Below are positions 8,941 through 17,248 of a stretch of DNA of 64,000 bases, one piece after another (positions within the stretch are counted from its first letter, which is position 1; each line of letters begins with the position of its first letter). The position numbers were made by a program, and so were the translations under genes. The notes beneath the pieces were generated by a model, which had not been told where the DNA came from, did not search any database, and was given only the letters and a program-made list of their open reading frames with translations. Location: positions 2,197,558 through 2,261,557 of the forward strand of contig OZ244903.1 of NCBI GenBank assembly GCA_965221625.1, in the 5' to 3' direction. The DNA comes from Bin127 sp965221625 (GTDB lineage Bacteria; Chloroflexota; Dehalococcoidia; Lucifugimonadales; Lucifugimonadaceae).

Positions 8941-9861
8941 TCAATCCGACACAGTCTCAGATTCGATGAATTCGGACATCGCGGTCAGGATGTCGTCCAA
9001 CTCTTCCCTGCCCAAATCGTCGATCGCAGGAGTCGGTGGTCGCACCGCCGCAGATTCGAGCAACCCTCGCTTCGCCAATATGTGCTTGCGAATCGAGAGC
9101 CCTAATCCGGCGGTGTTCTCATATCTGATTAACGGTAACCACCCGTAAAAGGTTTTGCGCGCACCTTCAATATCACCCTTTTCGAACTGCCGATGAATCT
9201 TTACCAGTGCCTCCGTATACGCAAACCCGGTCATCGTACCGATCGCCCCTCTGCGCAGCTCCTCGAATAGGAACGCTCCGCCTAATCCGCCGAAAATACC
9301 GATCTTGCCGTCGGACGCTTTAGAAACCGCAGATACCTTGGGTGGCGTTGGCGGATCTTCGAGTTTCAGATACGTAGCATGCTCCAGATTTTCGTTGAGC
9401 GACGCGATGAAGGTTGGCGACATATGGACGTTCGTCTGCTCCGGTAGATCTTGGACCACGATCGGAATCTCAGAAGAGTCATCAATGGAGCTGTAGTACG
9501 CGAACACGGCAGAATCGTTCGGCTTCGCCATTGCCGGAGGAGATGCCATCGCCGCGGTGGCACCTAATTCTTGCGCTTCTCGAACGCGCTGGGCCGCTTG
9601 CCGGCCACTCTGTCCGCTGATGCCGACCGTTACGGTCAGACGGTCACCACATGCGCGGACGACTTCGTCGATGATGGGTGCTCGCTCGCTGTCCAACAAT
9701 CGGTGCGCCTCACCCATGACTCCCAACGTGACAACACCTTTGCAACCGGCATTGGCTGCACAATCCACCAAGCGCAGAATCGCGCCGGTGTCCACCGAAC
9801 CGTCATCGCCGAACGGTGTCGGCATCATGAAGTGTATTCCGGCGAAATCGACGGTAACCAT
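8941..9861 (-). CDS. Dihydrodipicolinate synthase/N-acetylneuraminate lyase family protein with altered active site
   Basis: A TIM-barrel aldolase of 306 residues. The Schiff-base lysine is present in YLKLEDPPT (K166). The hydroxyl-rich GTTGE motif of true DapA reads GVMGE (47-51), and the catalytic tyrosine of the YNxPxRT motif is replaced by Q137 in VVQDLPEQT. A lysine-biosynthesis role is therefore unlikely. The protein probably acts on another 2-keto acid by aldol cleavage or dehydration; similar QD-P variants occur in catabolic members. The gene stands alone on the minus strand, 113 bases before the AIR-synthase-like stop codon. Confidence 0.85.
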   Translation of the reverse strand: MVTVDFAGIHFMMPTPFGDDGSVDTGAILRLVDCAANAGCKGVVTLGVMGEAHRLLDSERAPIIDEVVRACGDRLTVTVGISGQSGRQAAQRVREAQELGATAAMASPPAMAKPNDSAVFAYYSSIDDSSEIPIVVQDLPEQTNVHMSPTFIASLNENLEHATYLKLEDPPTPPKVSAVSKASDGKIGIFGGLGGAFLFEELRRGAIGTMTGFAYTEALVKIHRQFEKGDIEGARKTFYGWLPLIRYENTAGLGLSIRKHILAKRGLLESAAVRPPTPAIDDLGREELDDILTAMSEFIESETVSD

Positions 9862-9974
9862 CTAGCATCCCCCACTGTCAGTCAACATCGCGTTTCGAGT
9901 GGCATTGAGTCTAACGACTGCGCTCATAGGAATCGGACGTTTAGGGGAGAACTTGACGCAAACTGCAGTTCGTT

Positions 9975-11015
9975 TTATCCCAACTCGTCAAAGAACCGTG
10001 CAAGCTCGTCGCGAGCGAACTGCCGTATCGGCTTCCGTCCCGTTGCCGATTTTTTAACCCAAACGGTCGGGCCGCGAGCAGCGTCAGAAATCGCTTCCGC
10101 GGTACCAATGACCTCGGCTTCGACGCCAGCATCCGCCAAGCAATGCAGAGCGTGCCGCTCACTCTCTGGCCGAACTGCCGCCAGCATCGCACCAGACGAT
10201 ATCAATCCCCACGCATCGATATCGAGTGCGGAGGTGATTGTTTCGCATTCGGGAAAAACCTTCACTGCCTGCTCGTCAATCGTGATGTCTACCTGAGATG
10301 CGTACGCCATCTCCTGCAGGGCGGTCGCCAACCCGCCTTCCGTAGGATCATGCATCGCCGTTACGCCACCGCTAAGCAAGACCGCACGCGCGTCCTTCAA
10401 CACGGAAATCCCGGGATCCGTCAACATCCTGGCACCAGCGTCCACCACGGATTCGGCGACCCCGGCATTTAACAAAATGCTGCGACAGTCGTTGGCCAAG
10501 ATCGCAGTCCCTTCGATTGCCACGCCTTTCGTTAACAGCAGTTTGTCGCCAGAGGTTGCTCCCGACGAGGACACGCTGCCACTCGCCGGTGCTTCGCCAA
10601 GCATGAAGCCACATATCACCGGTTGAGTAACGGCGGTCGTAACTTCGGTGTGACCGCCAGCCAGCTGCACTCCTAACTCCGTCGCAGCTTCACCGAGTTG
10701 CGTAAAGATCTGGCTCACATCAGACTCGGTGGATCCGGGCGGCAGCAACAACGTGGCCAGGAACCACTTCGGCACGCCGCCCGCTACCGCGATATCGTTG
10801 GCATTCACATTTAACACATACCAACCGATGTTGTCTGTAGCGAACGTGATCGGATCGGTCTTCGCGAGCAAAGTCGTCTCGCCGAACAGTATGTGTGCTG
10901 CATCCTCGCCGAGTTTCGGACCTACCAGCAGCCTACGATCGATGTCTACCTTAGGCAGTGCCCTCAAGAGTGATTGCAGGACCTCGCTTGGCAGTTTACC
11001 TGTCTCGAGCTTCAA
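9975..11015 (-). CDS. AIR synthase/HypE-superfamily protein
   Basis: A 346-residue ATP-binding protein of the PurM/ThiL/SelD/HypE superfamily. Visible features are GEDAAHIL (the metal/ATP acidic motif near residue 36), VNANDIAVAGGVPKWF (near 69), LAGGHTEV (near 118) and the HDPTEGGLATALQEMA stretch typical of the HypE branch. It lacks the C-terminal cysteine on which HypE carries its cyano group and there are no hydrogenase genes nearby, so it is not a hydrogenase maturation protein. The start is TTG at 11015, supported by GAGG 7 bases upstream. Substrate unknown. Confidence 0.82.
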   Translation of the reverse strand: MKLETGKLPSEVLQSLLRALPKVDIDRRLLVGPKLGEDAAHILFGETTLLAKTDPITFATDNIGWYVLNVNANDIAVAGGVPKWFLATLLLPPGSTESDVSQIFTQLGEAATELGVQLAGGHTEVTTAVTQPVICGFMLGEAPASGSVSSSGATSGDKLLLTKGVAIEGTAILANDCRSILLNAGVAESVVDAGARMLTDPGISVLKDARAVLLSGGVTAMHDPTEGGLATALQEMAYASQVDITIDEQAVKVFPECETITSALDIDAWGLISSGAMLAAVRPESERHALHCLADAGVEAEVIGTAEAISDAARGPTVWVKKSATGRKPIRQFARDELARFFDELG

Positions 11016-11080
11016 ACCACCGCCTCAGTTCATCGATTCACGCGGTCGCAGAGTTGTTAATCGTCTGACGCAACCTTGAC

Positions 11081-12355
11081 CTATTCGTCCGGCAGCGTCG
11101 GGAACCCTGGCAATGGCTGAGCCGCGAGTGCCGGCGATATGAAATCCAAGACGGCTTGAGGGATTGAACCCTGCATACCTCCCCAAATCTCCTGCTTTCC
11201 ACCGATCCGGTACCAGTCCATTACGCACACCATTCGTACAGTCTCGACGCCTTCAGCGAGATGGAAGTCGAGCCTAAGTGCAGTTGCGCAAACGTCGGGA
11301 TTGTTGATCGAAATCTCCGTGTCCAAAGCGTCTAGCAGTCGTCGAATCTGCTCGCCATCCTGAATGTCTGCCACCACCTGCGCTTCACTGCCGGGCGCAC
11401 CTCGTGCGAGTATCACTCTCCGTGCTTCATGCAATCGCAGATCATGCACGAGGTTCACAGTCGGCTGAGTTTGCGACGCCACGTCGGTGCAGTTACGAAC
11501 TAACTCGTCGCCAGTTGACTCGACGATCGCCAGATGGAATGTGTAACGGTCGCCGTGGTGGTCGAGCACGTACACCCATCCGTCGATTTCCATCGCCGGG
11601 TTGTTGCCCTCAATCGGGCCGCATCCCAGCGACAAGTCGTGCCAAGTCGCTTCTTCAATCAGATGGACCACGACTTCATCCTGTTTGATGCCGAGGTCGA
11701 TCAGCTCGCCGCGCGCGAAAACCTCTAATCGCGTCGGGATTGCCGGTTCCGGTGTTGGTGTCGGTGTTGGGGTTGCTGAAGGCTCAGGAATCGGCGTGCT
11801 CGTCGGCTCTGGGGATGGCTTACTCGTTGGCTCAGGCATCGGCGTGGCTGTCGACACGACCGCAGGCGTAGGTGATGGCGTTGAGGTTGGTATAGTTTCC
11901 GCCGGCATTTCCGTCGCTGTCGCTGTCGGAGGCGGTTCCGCCGTCGGTACCGAAGTTGGATCAGTTTCCTCGGTCGGCGACGGCTGGTCCAACACAACCG
12001 GCGCGAAGGTCGGTGTCGAAGTTGGCGTGAACGAAGGCACAGAGGCGGTCGGAGTGAAGGTCGGAACTTCGTTAGAAGATTCTGAAGATACGACTGAAGG
12101 TGTCGGCGAAGGCACCGCTATCGGCGTCGTAGTGGGGCTAACGTTCGTTGAAGGATCCGATCGGTTTGCCAACACTGCAGCCAGGGCGACGCCGGCAACA
12201 ATGAGTGCGAATATCAACGCCCCGCCGACCACGCGACGGATTCTCGAGCCGTACCCGGAAGATCTGAGTGCCGTGCGTTCTCGTGGATTTGATCCGCTGG
12301 TCACGGGTAGACAACCAATTCTGATGCCGTTGGCAAGTGCAGCGCGATTACCCAA
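11081..12355 (-). CDS. Membrane-anchored protein with Pro/Thr/Ser stalk and unknown C-terminal domain
   Basis: The 424-residue protein has a basic cytosolic N-terminus (about 1-42), one membrane helix (VVGGALIFALIVAGVALAAV, about 43-62), a low-complexity stalk rich in P, T, S, V and E (about 75-215, with PTPTPTPEP runs), and a globular extracytoplasmic domain of about 210 residues containing several cysteines. The stalk probably lifts the domain from the membrane, as in many surface proteins. I do not recognise the C-terminal domain. It lies just downstream on the opposite strand from the iron importer start, sharing a 184-base divergent region. Confidence 0.7.
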   Translation of the reverse strand: MGNRAALANGIRIGCLPVTSGSNPRERTALRSSGYGSRIRRVVGGALIFALIVAGVALAAVLANRSDPSTNVSPTTTPIAVPSPTPSVVSSESSNEVPTFTPTASVPSFTPTSTPTFAPVVLDQPSPTEETDPTSVPTAEPPPTATATEMPAETIPTSTPSPTPAVVSTATPMPEPTSKPSPEPTSTPIPEPSATPTPTPTPEPAIPTRLEVFARGELIDLGIKQDEVVVHLIEEATWHDLSLGCGPIEGNNPAMEIDGWVYVLDHHGDRYTFHLAIVESTGDELVRNCTDVASQTQPTVNLVHDLRLHEARRVILARGAPGSEAQVVADIQDGEQIRRLLDALDTEISINNPDVCATALRLDFHLAEGVETVRMVCVMDWYRIGGKQEIWGGMQGSIPQAVLDFISPALAAQPLPGFPTLPDE

Positions 12356-12438
12356 CCGCTCGGTCGTACTCGAAAACCATCAGACTCAGACTCTCTGGTT
12401 CGCAAATCGACACACCTCGAACAATTTCCGGGGAGAGG

Positions 12439-12467
12439 TTGAAATTCCTTACTCAATTAGTAATAAT
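12439..12467 (+). promoter_or_regulatory. Sigma-70 type promoter for the iron importer operon
   Basis: TTGAAA (12439-12444, 5 of 6 to the -35 consensus) and AATAAT (12462-12467, 5 of 6 to the -10 consensus) are separated by exactly 17 bases, about 70 bases upstream of the first gene of the operon. Confidence 0.6.
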
Positions 12468-12468
12468 T
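12455..12468. promoter_or_regulatory. Candidate operator overlapping the iron importer -10 element
   Basis: AATTAGTAATAATT is an inverted repeat with 12 of 14 positions symmetric. It covers the -10 element, where a metal-dependent repressor (Fur or DtxR type) would be expected to bind. The sequence is AT-rich, so chance symmetry is possible, and it does not match the textbook Fur or IdeR box closely. Confidence 0.35.
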
Positions 12469-12539
12469 TATGTGTGGCGTCTGGGCGGGGCGTCAGCACT
12501 CAAAGTCGACCCAATTCATCATTTCGAGGATAACAACCG

Positions 12540-13634
12540 TTGATGACCCTGCCCAAGACCATCCTTGACCAATCCTCAAGGCAACGCATCACCCATCTCG
12601 CACGCTCAATATTGCCTGCAGTTATGCTGCTCGCATTCGCTTTCGCATGCGGCAGCGAACCAACTGATGGCGGCGATGCCCTTGCGAACCCTACTCGTGA
12701 GGAACCGAACACGATCACCGTATACTCCGGACGCAGCTCTTCTCTGGTCGGTCCGATTCTCGAAGAGTTCGAGCTCCTCACAGGCATCCCGGTCGAAGTG
12801 CGCTACGCAAGCACCGGCGAGATGGCGGCGACGTTGCTTGAAGAAGGCGACAGATCGCCGGCGGACGTCTTCTTCGCACAAGATCCGGGCGGATTAGGTG
12901 CCGTGAAGTCAATGTTGACGAAACTGCCCGAGGATTTATACCAACGTTCGGTCGCCTGGGGAAGCGACCCGGATGGCCAGTGGGTTGGCATCTCCGGGCG
13001 TGCACGCGTCATTGTCTACAACACCGAAAATCTCTCGGAAGACGGTTTGCCAGATTCGATCTGGGACTTCACCGATCCGAAATGGAACGGACGCATCGGA
13101 TTCCCGCCGACCAACGCTTCATTCCACGTAATGGTCTCCGCAATGCGACAGGATTGGGGCGAGGAGAAGACTCGTGAGTGGTTAGAAGGCATCATGGCGA
13201 ATAGACCGGTCCTGTACGCCAAGAACACACCGACCGTCGCGGCGACAGCGGCGGGAGAAATCGACGTCGGCTTCGTGAATCACTACTACTTGCATCGTTT
13301 CCTTGCAGAGGAGGGAGAGGCATTCGCCGCACGCAACTTCTACACACCAGCTAACGACGCCGGATCACTGGTGATGGCTGCAGGTGCCGGAATTCTCCAA
13401 TCGTCGGATGCCAAACCAGAGGCAGAACGGTTGTTGAAGTTCTTGCTGGGCATCACCGCACAACAGTACTTTGCAACCCAAACTCACGAATACCCGTTCA
13501 ACGCGACGGTTCGTCAATCTGAGCACTTGCCTGACCTGAGCCTAATCGGCGAGCGATTTCAAATCGATCTGGGTGTGCTATCAGATCTCGAAGGCACCCA
13601 AAAACTACTTCAGGAGGTTGGAGCTCTTCCGTGA
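12540..13634 (+). CDS. Iron(III) ABC transporter substrate-binding lipoprotein
   Basis: The periplasmic-type binding component (FbpA/AfuA family), here a lipoprotein: hydrophobic signal LLAFAFAC followed by GSEP gives the lipobox cysteine. The mature protein begins TITVYSGRS, typical of the family, and holds the IVYNTENL loop and a paired tyrosine motif VNHYYLHRF (about residues 245-253), equivalent to the iron-binding tyrosines. TTG at 12540 is used here because GAGGA lies about 9 bases upstream; the ATG one codon later is the alternative. Its stop overlaps the permease start (GTGA). It delivers ferric iron, free or chelated, to the permease. Confidence 0.9.
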   Translation: MMTLPKTILDQSSRQRITHLARSILPAVMLLAFAFACGSEPTDGGDALANPTREEPNTITVYSGRSSSLVGPILEEFELLTGIPVEVRYASTGEMAATLLEEGDRSPADVFFAQDPGGLGAVKSMLTKLPEDLYQRSVAWGSDPDGQWVGISGRARVIVYNTENLSEDGLPDSIWDFTDPKWNGRIGFPPTNASFHVMVSAMRQDWGEEKTREWLEGIMANRPVLYAKNTPTVAATAAGEIDVGFVNHYYLHRFLAEEGEAFAARNFYTPANDAGSLVMAAGAGILQSSDAKPEAERLLKFLLGITAQQYFATQTHEYPFNATVRQSEHLPDLSLIGERFQIDLGVLSDLEGTQKLLQEVGALP

Positions 13635-15268
13635 CAACCCGCTCTACATCGGAAGATGCAACACCTAGGTTGGTGCCCCGTCGGTTAGTCAGACAACGCA
13701 TTGGCGGGGCATCAGTCGTTTTGATCATCGCAGCATCAATCGCCATCATCGCAGCGATGTTGCCGGTGCTCTATCTCTTCGTACGCGGCATCGGACAAGG
13801 CGATGCCACGATCGAGTTCCTTGCGCGCCCAAACTCCATGTTTACGCTCTGGCGCACAATAAATCTCATTTTCATCGTTACCTTGACGTCACTCGTCGTA
13901 GCTGTTCCCGCCGCATGGCTCACAATGAACTCCGACTTGCCGTTCAAACGGTTTATTGCGGTAGCACTCGCACTCCCTCTCGTAGTCCCGAGCTTCGTGA
14001 TGGCGACAACGCTAATCGAGGCGTTTGGACCCAAAGGCGCGCTACAGCGCATCCTCCAACCAGTCGGCGTCGATCAACTGCCTTCGATCTACGGCCTGCC
14101 CGGCTCGACGCTCGTATTGGTTCTGATGACCTACCCGTACGTCTACCTGACCGTTAGAGCCGCCATCGCCGGGTTGAATCCTGAGTTGATAGACGCCTGT
14201 CGAAGCATGGGATACACCACAGCGCAGGCATTCCGAAGAGTCACTCTCCCGCTACTCATTCCCGCAATCGGTTCAGGATCGATACTCGCGGCCCTCTACA
14301 CATTGAGCGATTACGGCGGTGTCGCATTGATGCGGCACAACACGCTGACGGTGTCGATTATGACGAACTACCAAACATCCATCGATCGCAGTTCAGGTGC
14401 CGCTCTTTCAATGATGTTGGTCGTCTTTGCCGCCGGCCTGCTCCTTGGCGAGTCGCTCATCAAGCGTCGACGTCGATTCGATGACGCCTCTGCCAACGCC
14501 GCACGATCACAGCGAATCATTAGTCTAGGTCGCTACAAAGCGTTCGCATTGCTCTTCACGTTGCTGCCCGTCGTCGTGGGCGTGATCGTGCCGTGCCTCA
14601 CCATGCTCAGGTGGTTGACACGCGGCATTGAGAGCGGTCAAGGATTCACGTCTGTTGCAATGCCACTCTGGAACTCGATGCAGGCATCCGCATTAGCTGC
14701 CGTCACCACAGTGATCGTGGCACTACCGATAGCCTTTGTTACAGTCCGTTATCGCAACGCAATTAGCGAATTCTTCAGCCAAGCGACTTACATCGGGTTC
14801 GGATTGCCGGGCGTCGTCGTCGCGCTCTCGATAGTATTCTTCGCCGTCAACTTTGCCCTCTTCGCGTATCAAACGCTCGCACTCCTGATATTCGCATATG
14901 CCGTGTCGTTCCTTCCCGCGGCATTGGGTTCGCTGCGCGCTGGGTTGATGCAGTTGAACGTGCGATTAGAAGAAGCGGCGCAGTCCCTAGGCAAAACGCA
15001 ATTTCAAACCGTCACTCAAGTTACGCTCCCGATGTTGATGCCCAGCATCTTCGCCAGTGCTGCCATGGTGTTTCTCTTAACCATGAAAGAGCTCCCAGCA
15101 ACTCTGATCCTAGGGCCTACCGGCTTCGACACGCTTGCGACCTCAATCTGGGCAGCTTCATCAGAAGCATTCTTCACCGAGACCGCAGTCGCATCGCTCA
15201 TACTGGTGGTGGCAGCTGGGGTGCCGACGGCTTGGCTCGTCCTCCGCGAACATCGCAATGCGCAGTGA
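13631..15268 (+). CDS. Iron(III) ABC transporter permease, duplicated BPD domain
   Basis: A 545-residue membrane protein of the FbpB/ThiP type with about 12 helices and two copies of the inner-membrane component domain. Each copy has an EAA-type loop: IDACRSMGYTTAQAFRRVTLP in the first half and LEEAAQSLGKTQFQTVTQV in the second, which contact the ATPase. The start is GTG overlapping the stop of the binding-protein gene by 4 bases. It forms the channel for ferric iron delivered by the upstream lipoprotein and is energised by the downstream ATPase. Confidence 0.92.
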   Translation: MTTRSTSEDATPRLVPRRLVRQRIGGASVVLIIAASIAIIAAMLPVLYLFVRGIGQGDATIEFLARPNSMFTLWRTINLIFIVTLTSLVVAVPAAWLTMNSDLPFKRFIAVALALPLVVPSFVMATTLIEAFGPKGALQRILQPVGVDQLPSIYGLPGSTLVLVLMTYPYVYLTVRAAIAGLNPELIDACRSMGYTTAQAFRRVTLPLLIPAIGSGSILAALYTLSDYGGVALMRHNTLTVSIMTNYQTSIDRSSGAALSMMLVVFAAGLLLGESLIKRRRRFDDASANAARSQRIISLGRYKAFALLFTLLPVVVGVIVPCLTMLRWLTRGIESGQGFTSVAMPLWNSMQASALAAVTTVIVALPIAFVTVRYRNAISEFFSQATYIGFGLPGVVVALSIVFFAVNFALFAYQTLALLIFAYAVSFLPAALGSLRAGLMQLNVRLEEAAQSLGKTQFQTVTQVTLPMLMPSIFASAAMVFLLTMKELPATLILGPTGFDTLATSIWAASSEAFFTETAVASLILVVAAGVPTAWLVLREHRNAQ

Positions 15269-15306
15269 TTCCGCGTACGTGAGTTCAGGTTTAGCATTAT
15301 CGATAG

Positions 15307-16506
15307 ATGAAGATGTTCACCCGACAAGAAAGCGTGGCTCAACACGCCCCCGCATCGGTTAACGGCCACCAAAACGGATCCGGTGCCATCGAGCTCGAGA
15401 AGGTGCGAGTCGGTTTCGATCACGAGCATGCGCCGATTCTCGACAACTTCAATCTACGGGTCGAAGATGGCGAAATCGTCAGCCTTCTCGGACCAAGTGG
15501 CGTAGGCAAATCGACAGCACTTAGAGTAATTGCCGGTTTCGAGAGGGTGATTGAGGGAAAAGTAACTCTCGGCGGCGAGTTGGTCGGATCACCTACAGTG
15601 CACCTCCCTCCCCACAAGCGCGCCCTCGGGCTCGTGTTCCAGTCATACGCGTTGTTCCCGCATCTTTCCGTCGCTCAAAACGTCGAGTTCGGTTTGGATG
15701 GCATGGACGACCGACAGAAGCGGTTCCGCGTCGCCGAAATCCTCGACATGTGCGGCATCGCGCAACACGCCGAGCGAGGCGTCCACGATCTATCGGGTGG
15801 CGAACAACAACGCGTCGCCATTGCTCGCGCCATAGCACCTGATTCCGTAGCGGTCCTACTGGACGAGCCATTCAGCAATCTCGACCCGACTCGCGTTGTG
15901 CAACTCCGCCGGCAGGTTCGTGAAATCATTCGCGAAGCCGGCAAGACCGCAATTCTGGTTACCCACGATCGCGAGACTGCGTTCTTGACTTCGGACCGCA
16001 TCGCCGTCATGCGCGACGGCAACGTAAGTCAGATTGGCACTGCGGAGGAACTCTACACCAAACCCAACTCTCCAGTCGTCGCGCAGACCGTCGGTCGCTG
16101 CACATTCATCCCGGGAACCTATAACAACGGCATGGTCATTACCGAAGCGGGAGAGTTTCCCGCAATCTCGCCACCGGGTCAGAAACTCAACAACGGCGAC
16201 CGCGTCTCGGCATTGATGCGGGCATCGGAACTGAGTCTACGCGTGCACGACTCCGATGGCAGCGATGACGATGTATGGTCTATACAGTCGTTCACACCTT
16301 GCAGCGACGTCTGCAAATGCGTCGCCCGAATAGTGTCGCGCGAGTTTCACGGCGAGTTCACCGATTTCAACGTGCAACTGCCGTCCGGGGACACGTTCCG
16401 CGTGCGAAATCGGTCCCACTCGGTCTCGTTGCCAGACGGGGCTCCCGTAACCGTGACTCCCGTACACGGCGTCAAGGTCATCGTCTTCGCAAACCCCGGC
16501 GATTAG
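15307..16506 (+). CDS. Iron(III) ABC transporter ATP-binding protein with C-terminal cysteine motif
   Basis: A 399-residue FbpC/PotA-type ATPase. Walker A GPSGVGKST (62-70), Q-loop FQSYALFPH, signature LSGGEQQRV (162-170), Walker B VLLDEPFSNLD and switch VTHD (218-221). A TOBE-like regulatory domain follows (about 265-399). This domain contains CSDVCKC (C332, C336, C338) and an isolated C265, which is not usual for the family. ATG 15307 is used; an ATG two codons later is equally possible. It completes the fbpABC-like operon, 38 bases after the permease gene. Confidence 0.9.
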   Translation: MKMFTRQESVAQHAPASVNGHQNGSGAIELEKVRVGFDHEHAPILDNFNLRVEDGEIVSLLGPSGVGKSTALRVIAGFERVIEGKVTLGGELVGSPTVHLPPHKRALGLVFQSYALFPHLSVAQNVEFGLDGMDDRQKRFRVAEILDMCGIAQHAERGVHDLSGGEQQRVAIARAIAPDSVAVLLDEPFSNLDPTRVVQLRRQVREIIREAGKTAILVTHDRETAFLTSDRIAVMRDGNVSQIGTAEELYTKPNSPVVAQTVGRCTFIPGTYNNGMVITEAGEFPAISPPGQKLNNGDRVSALMRASELSLRVHDSDGSDDDVWSIQSFTPCSDVCKCVARIVSREFHGEFTDFNVQLPSGDTFRVRNRSHSVSLPDGAPVTVTPVHGVKVIVFANPGD

Positions 16507-16528
16507 TGCGACGAACCGCCGCGACAAC

Positions 16529-17248
16529 CTACCTCGATCGGTCTTCGGTGAGCTCAATCTGGCCATCTTGCATCGTATAGATGCGATCTGCCATGTCTAG
16601 CAGAGTGTGATCGTGCGTGGTGGCGACAACCGACATGCCTTGATCGGTAACCATCTCCCGGAACAGCCCGAAAATGGATTGCGCATTATTGGAATCGAGC
16701 TCGCCAGTCGGTTCATCTGCAAGGACTATGTCAGGTCGCATCCCGATAGCTCTTGCGATTGAAACACGTTGTTGCTCACCACCTGACAACTCGTAAGGGC
16801 GATGCCTTGCTCGTCGCGTCAAACCCACCATCTCAAGCGCATCATTAGTTCGATCCGAGCGTTCGCGCGCCGACAAACCGGCGATCCGCATGGGCAACTC
16901 CACATTCTCGTACGCCGACAACAACGGCAACAGAGCAAATGACTGGAACACGACGCCGATGCGGTTTCTTCTCAATTCGATGAAATCCCGCTCGCTGTAG
17001 TTTGCCATGTCTTCGCCTTCAAACAGCACCTGACCAGTCGAAGGATGATCTAATCCGGCCAACAGATTCAGCAAAGTAGTTTTCCCGGAACCCGAGCGGC
17101 CGACCAGCGTGATGAACTGTCCGGGCGAAACATCGAAGCTCAGCTTCTTGACGGCAGTGATTAACTCTCCTGAGAGTTGGAACGTACGCGAGACTTCGAT
17201 CGCCTGTATCGTTGGTCGACCGTTGTCTCTTTCATTCGCCTGATTCAA
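16529..17248 (-). CDS. ABC transporter ATP-binding protein, LolD/MacB type
   Basis: A 239-residue ATPase with Walker A GRSGSGKTT, Q-loop FQSFALLP, signature LSGGEQQRV, Walker B IVLADEPTGELD and switch TTHDHT, the pattern of type VII (MacB/LolCDE/FtsE) systems. The start is TTG at 17248, supported by GGGAGAG six bases upstream. It overlaps the preceding ATPase gene by 17 bases and is the last gene of the four-gene permease operon. With the other ATPase it probably forms a heterodimer that drives mechanotransmission rather than substrate passage through the membrane. Confidence 0.9.
   Translation of the reverse strand: MNQANERDNGRPTIQAIEVSRTFQLSGELITAVKKLSFDVSPGQFITLVGRSGSGKTTLLNLLAGLDHPSTGQVLFEGEDMANYSERDFIELRRNRIGVVFQSFALLPLLSAYENVELPMRIAGLSARERSDRTNDALEMVGLTRRARHRPYELSGGEQQRVSIARAIGMRPDIVLADEPTGELDSNNAQSIFGLFREMVTDQGMSVVATTHDHTLLDMADRIYTMQDGQIELTEDRSR

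Noticed and set aside
11601..12533. A long rightward frame with Gly-Val repeats
   Set aside because: It is the complement of the Pro/Thr stalk of the membrane protein; the repeats come from the stalk codons and the frame has no family features.
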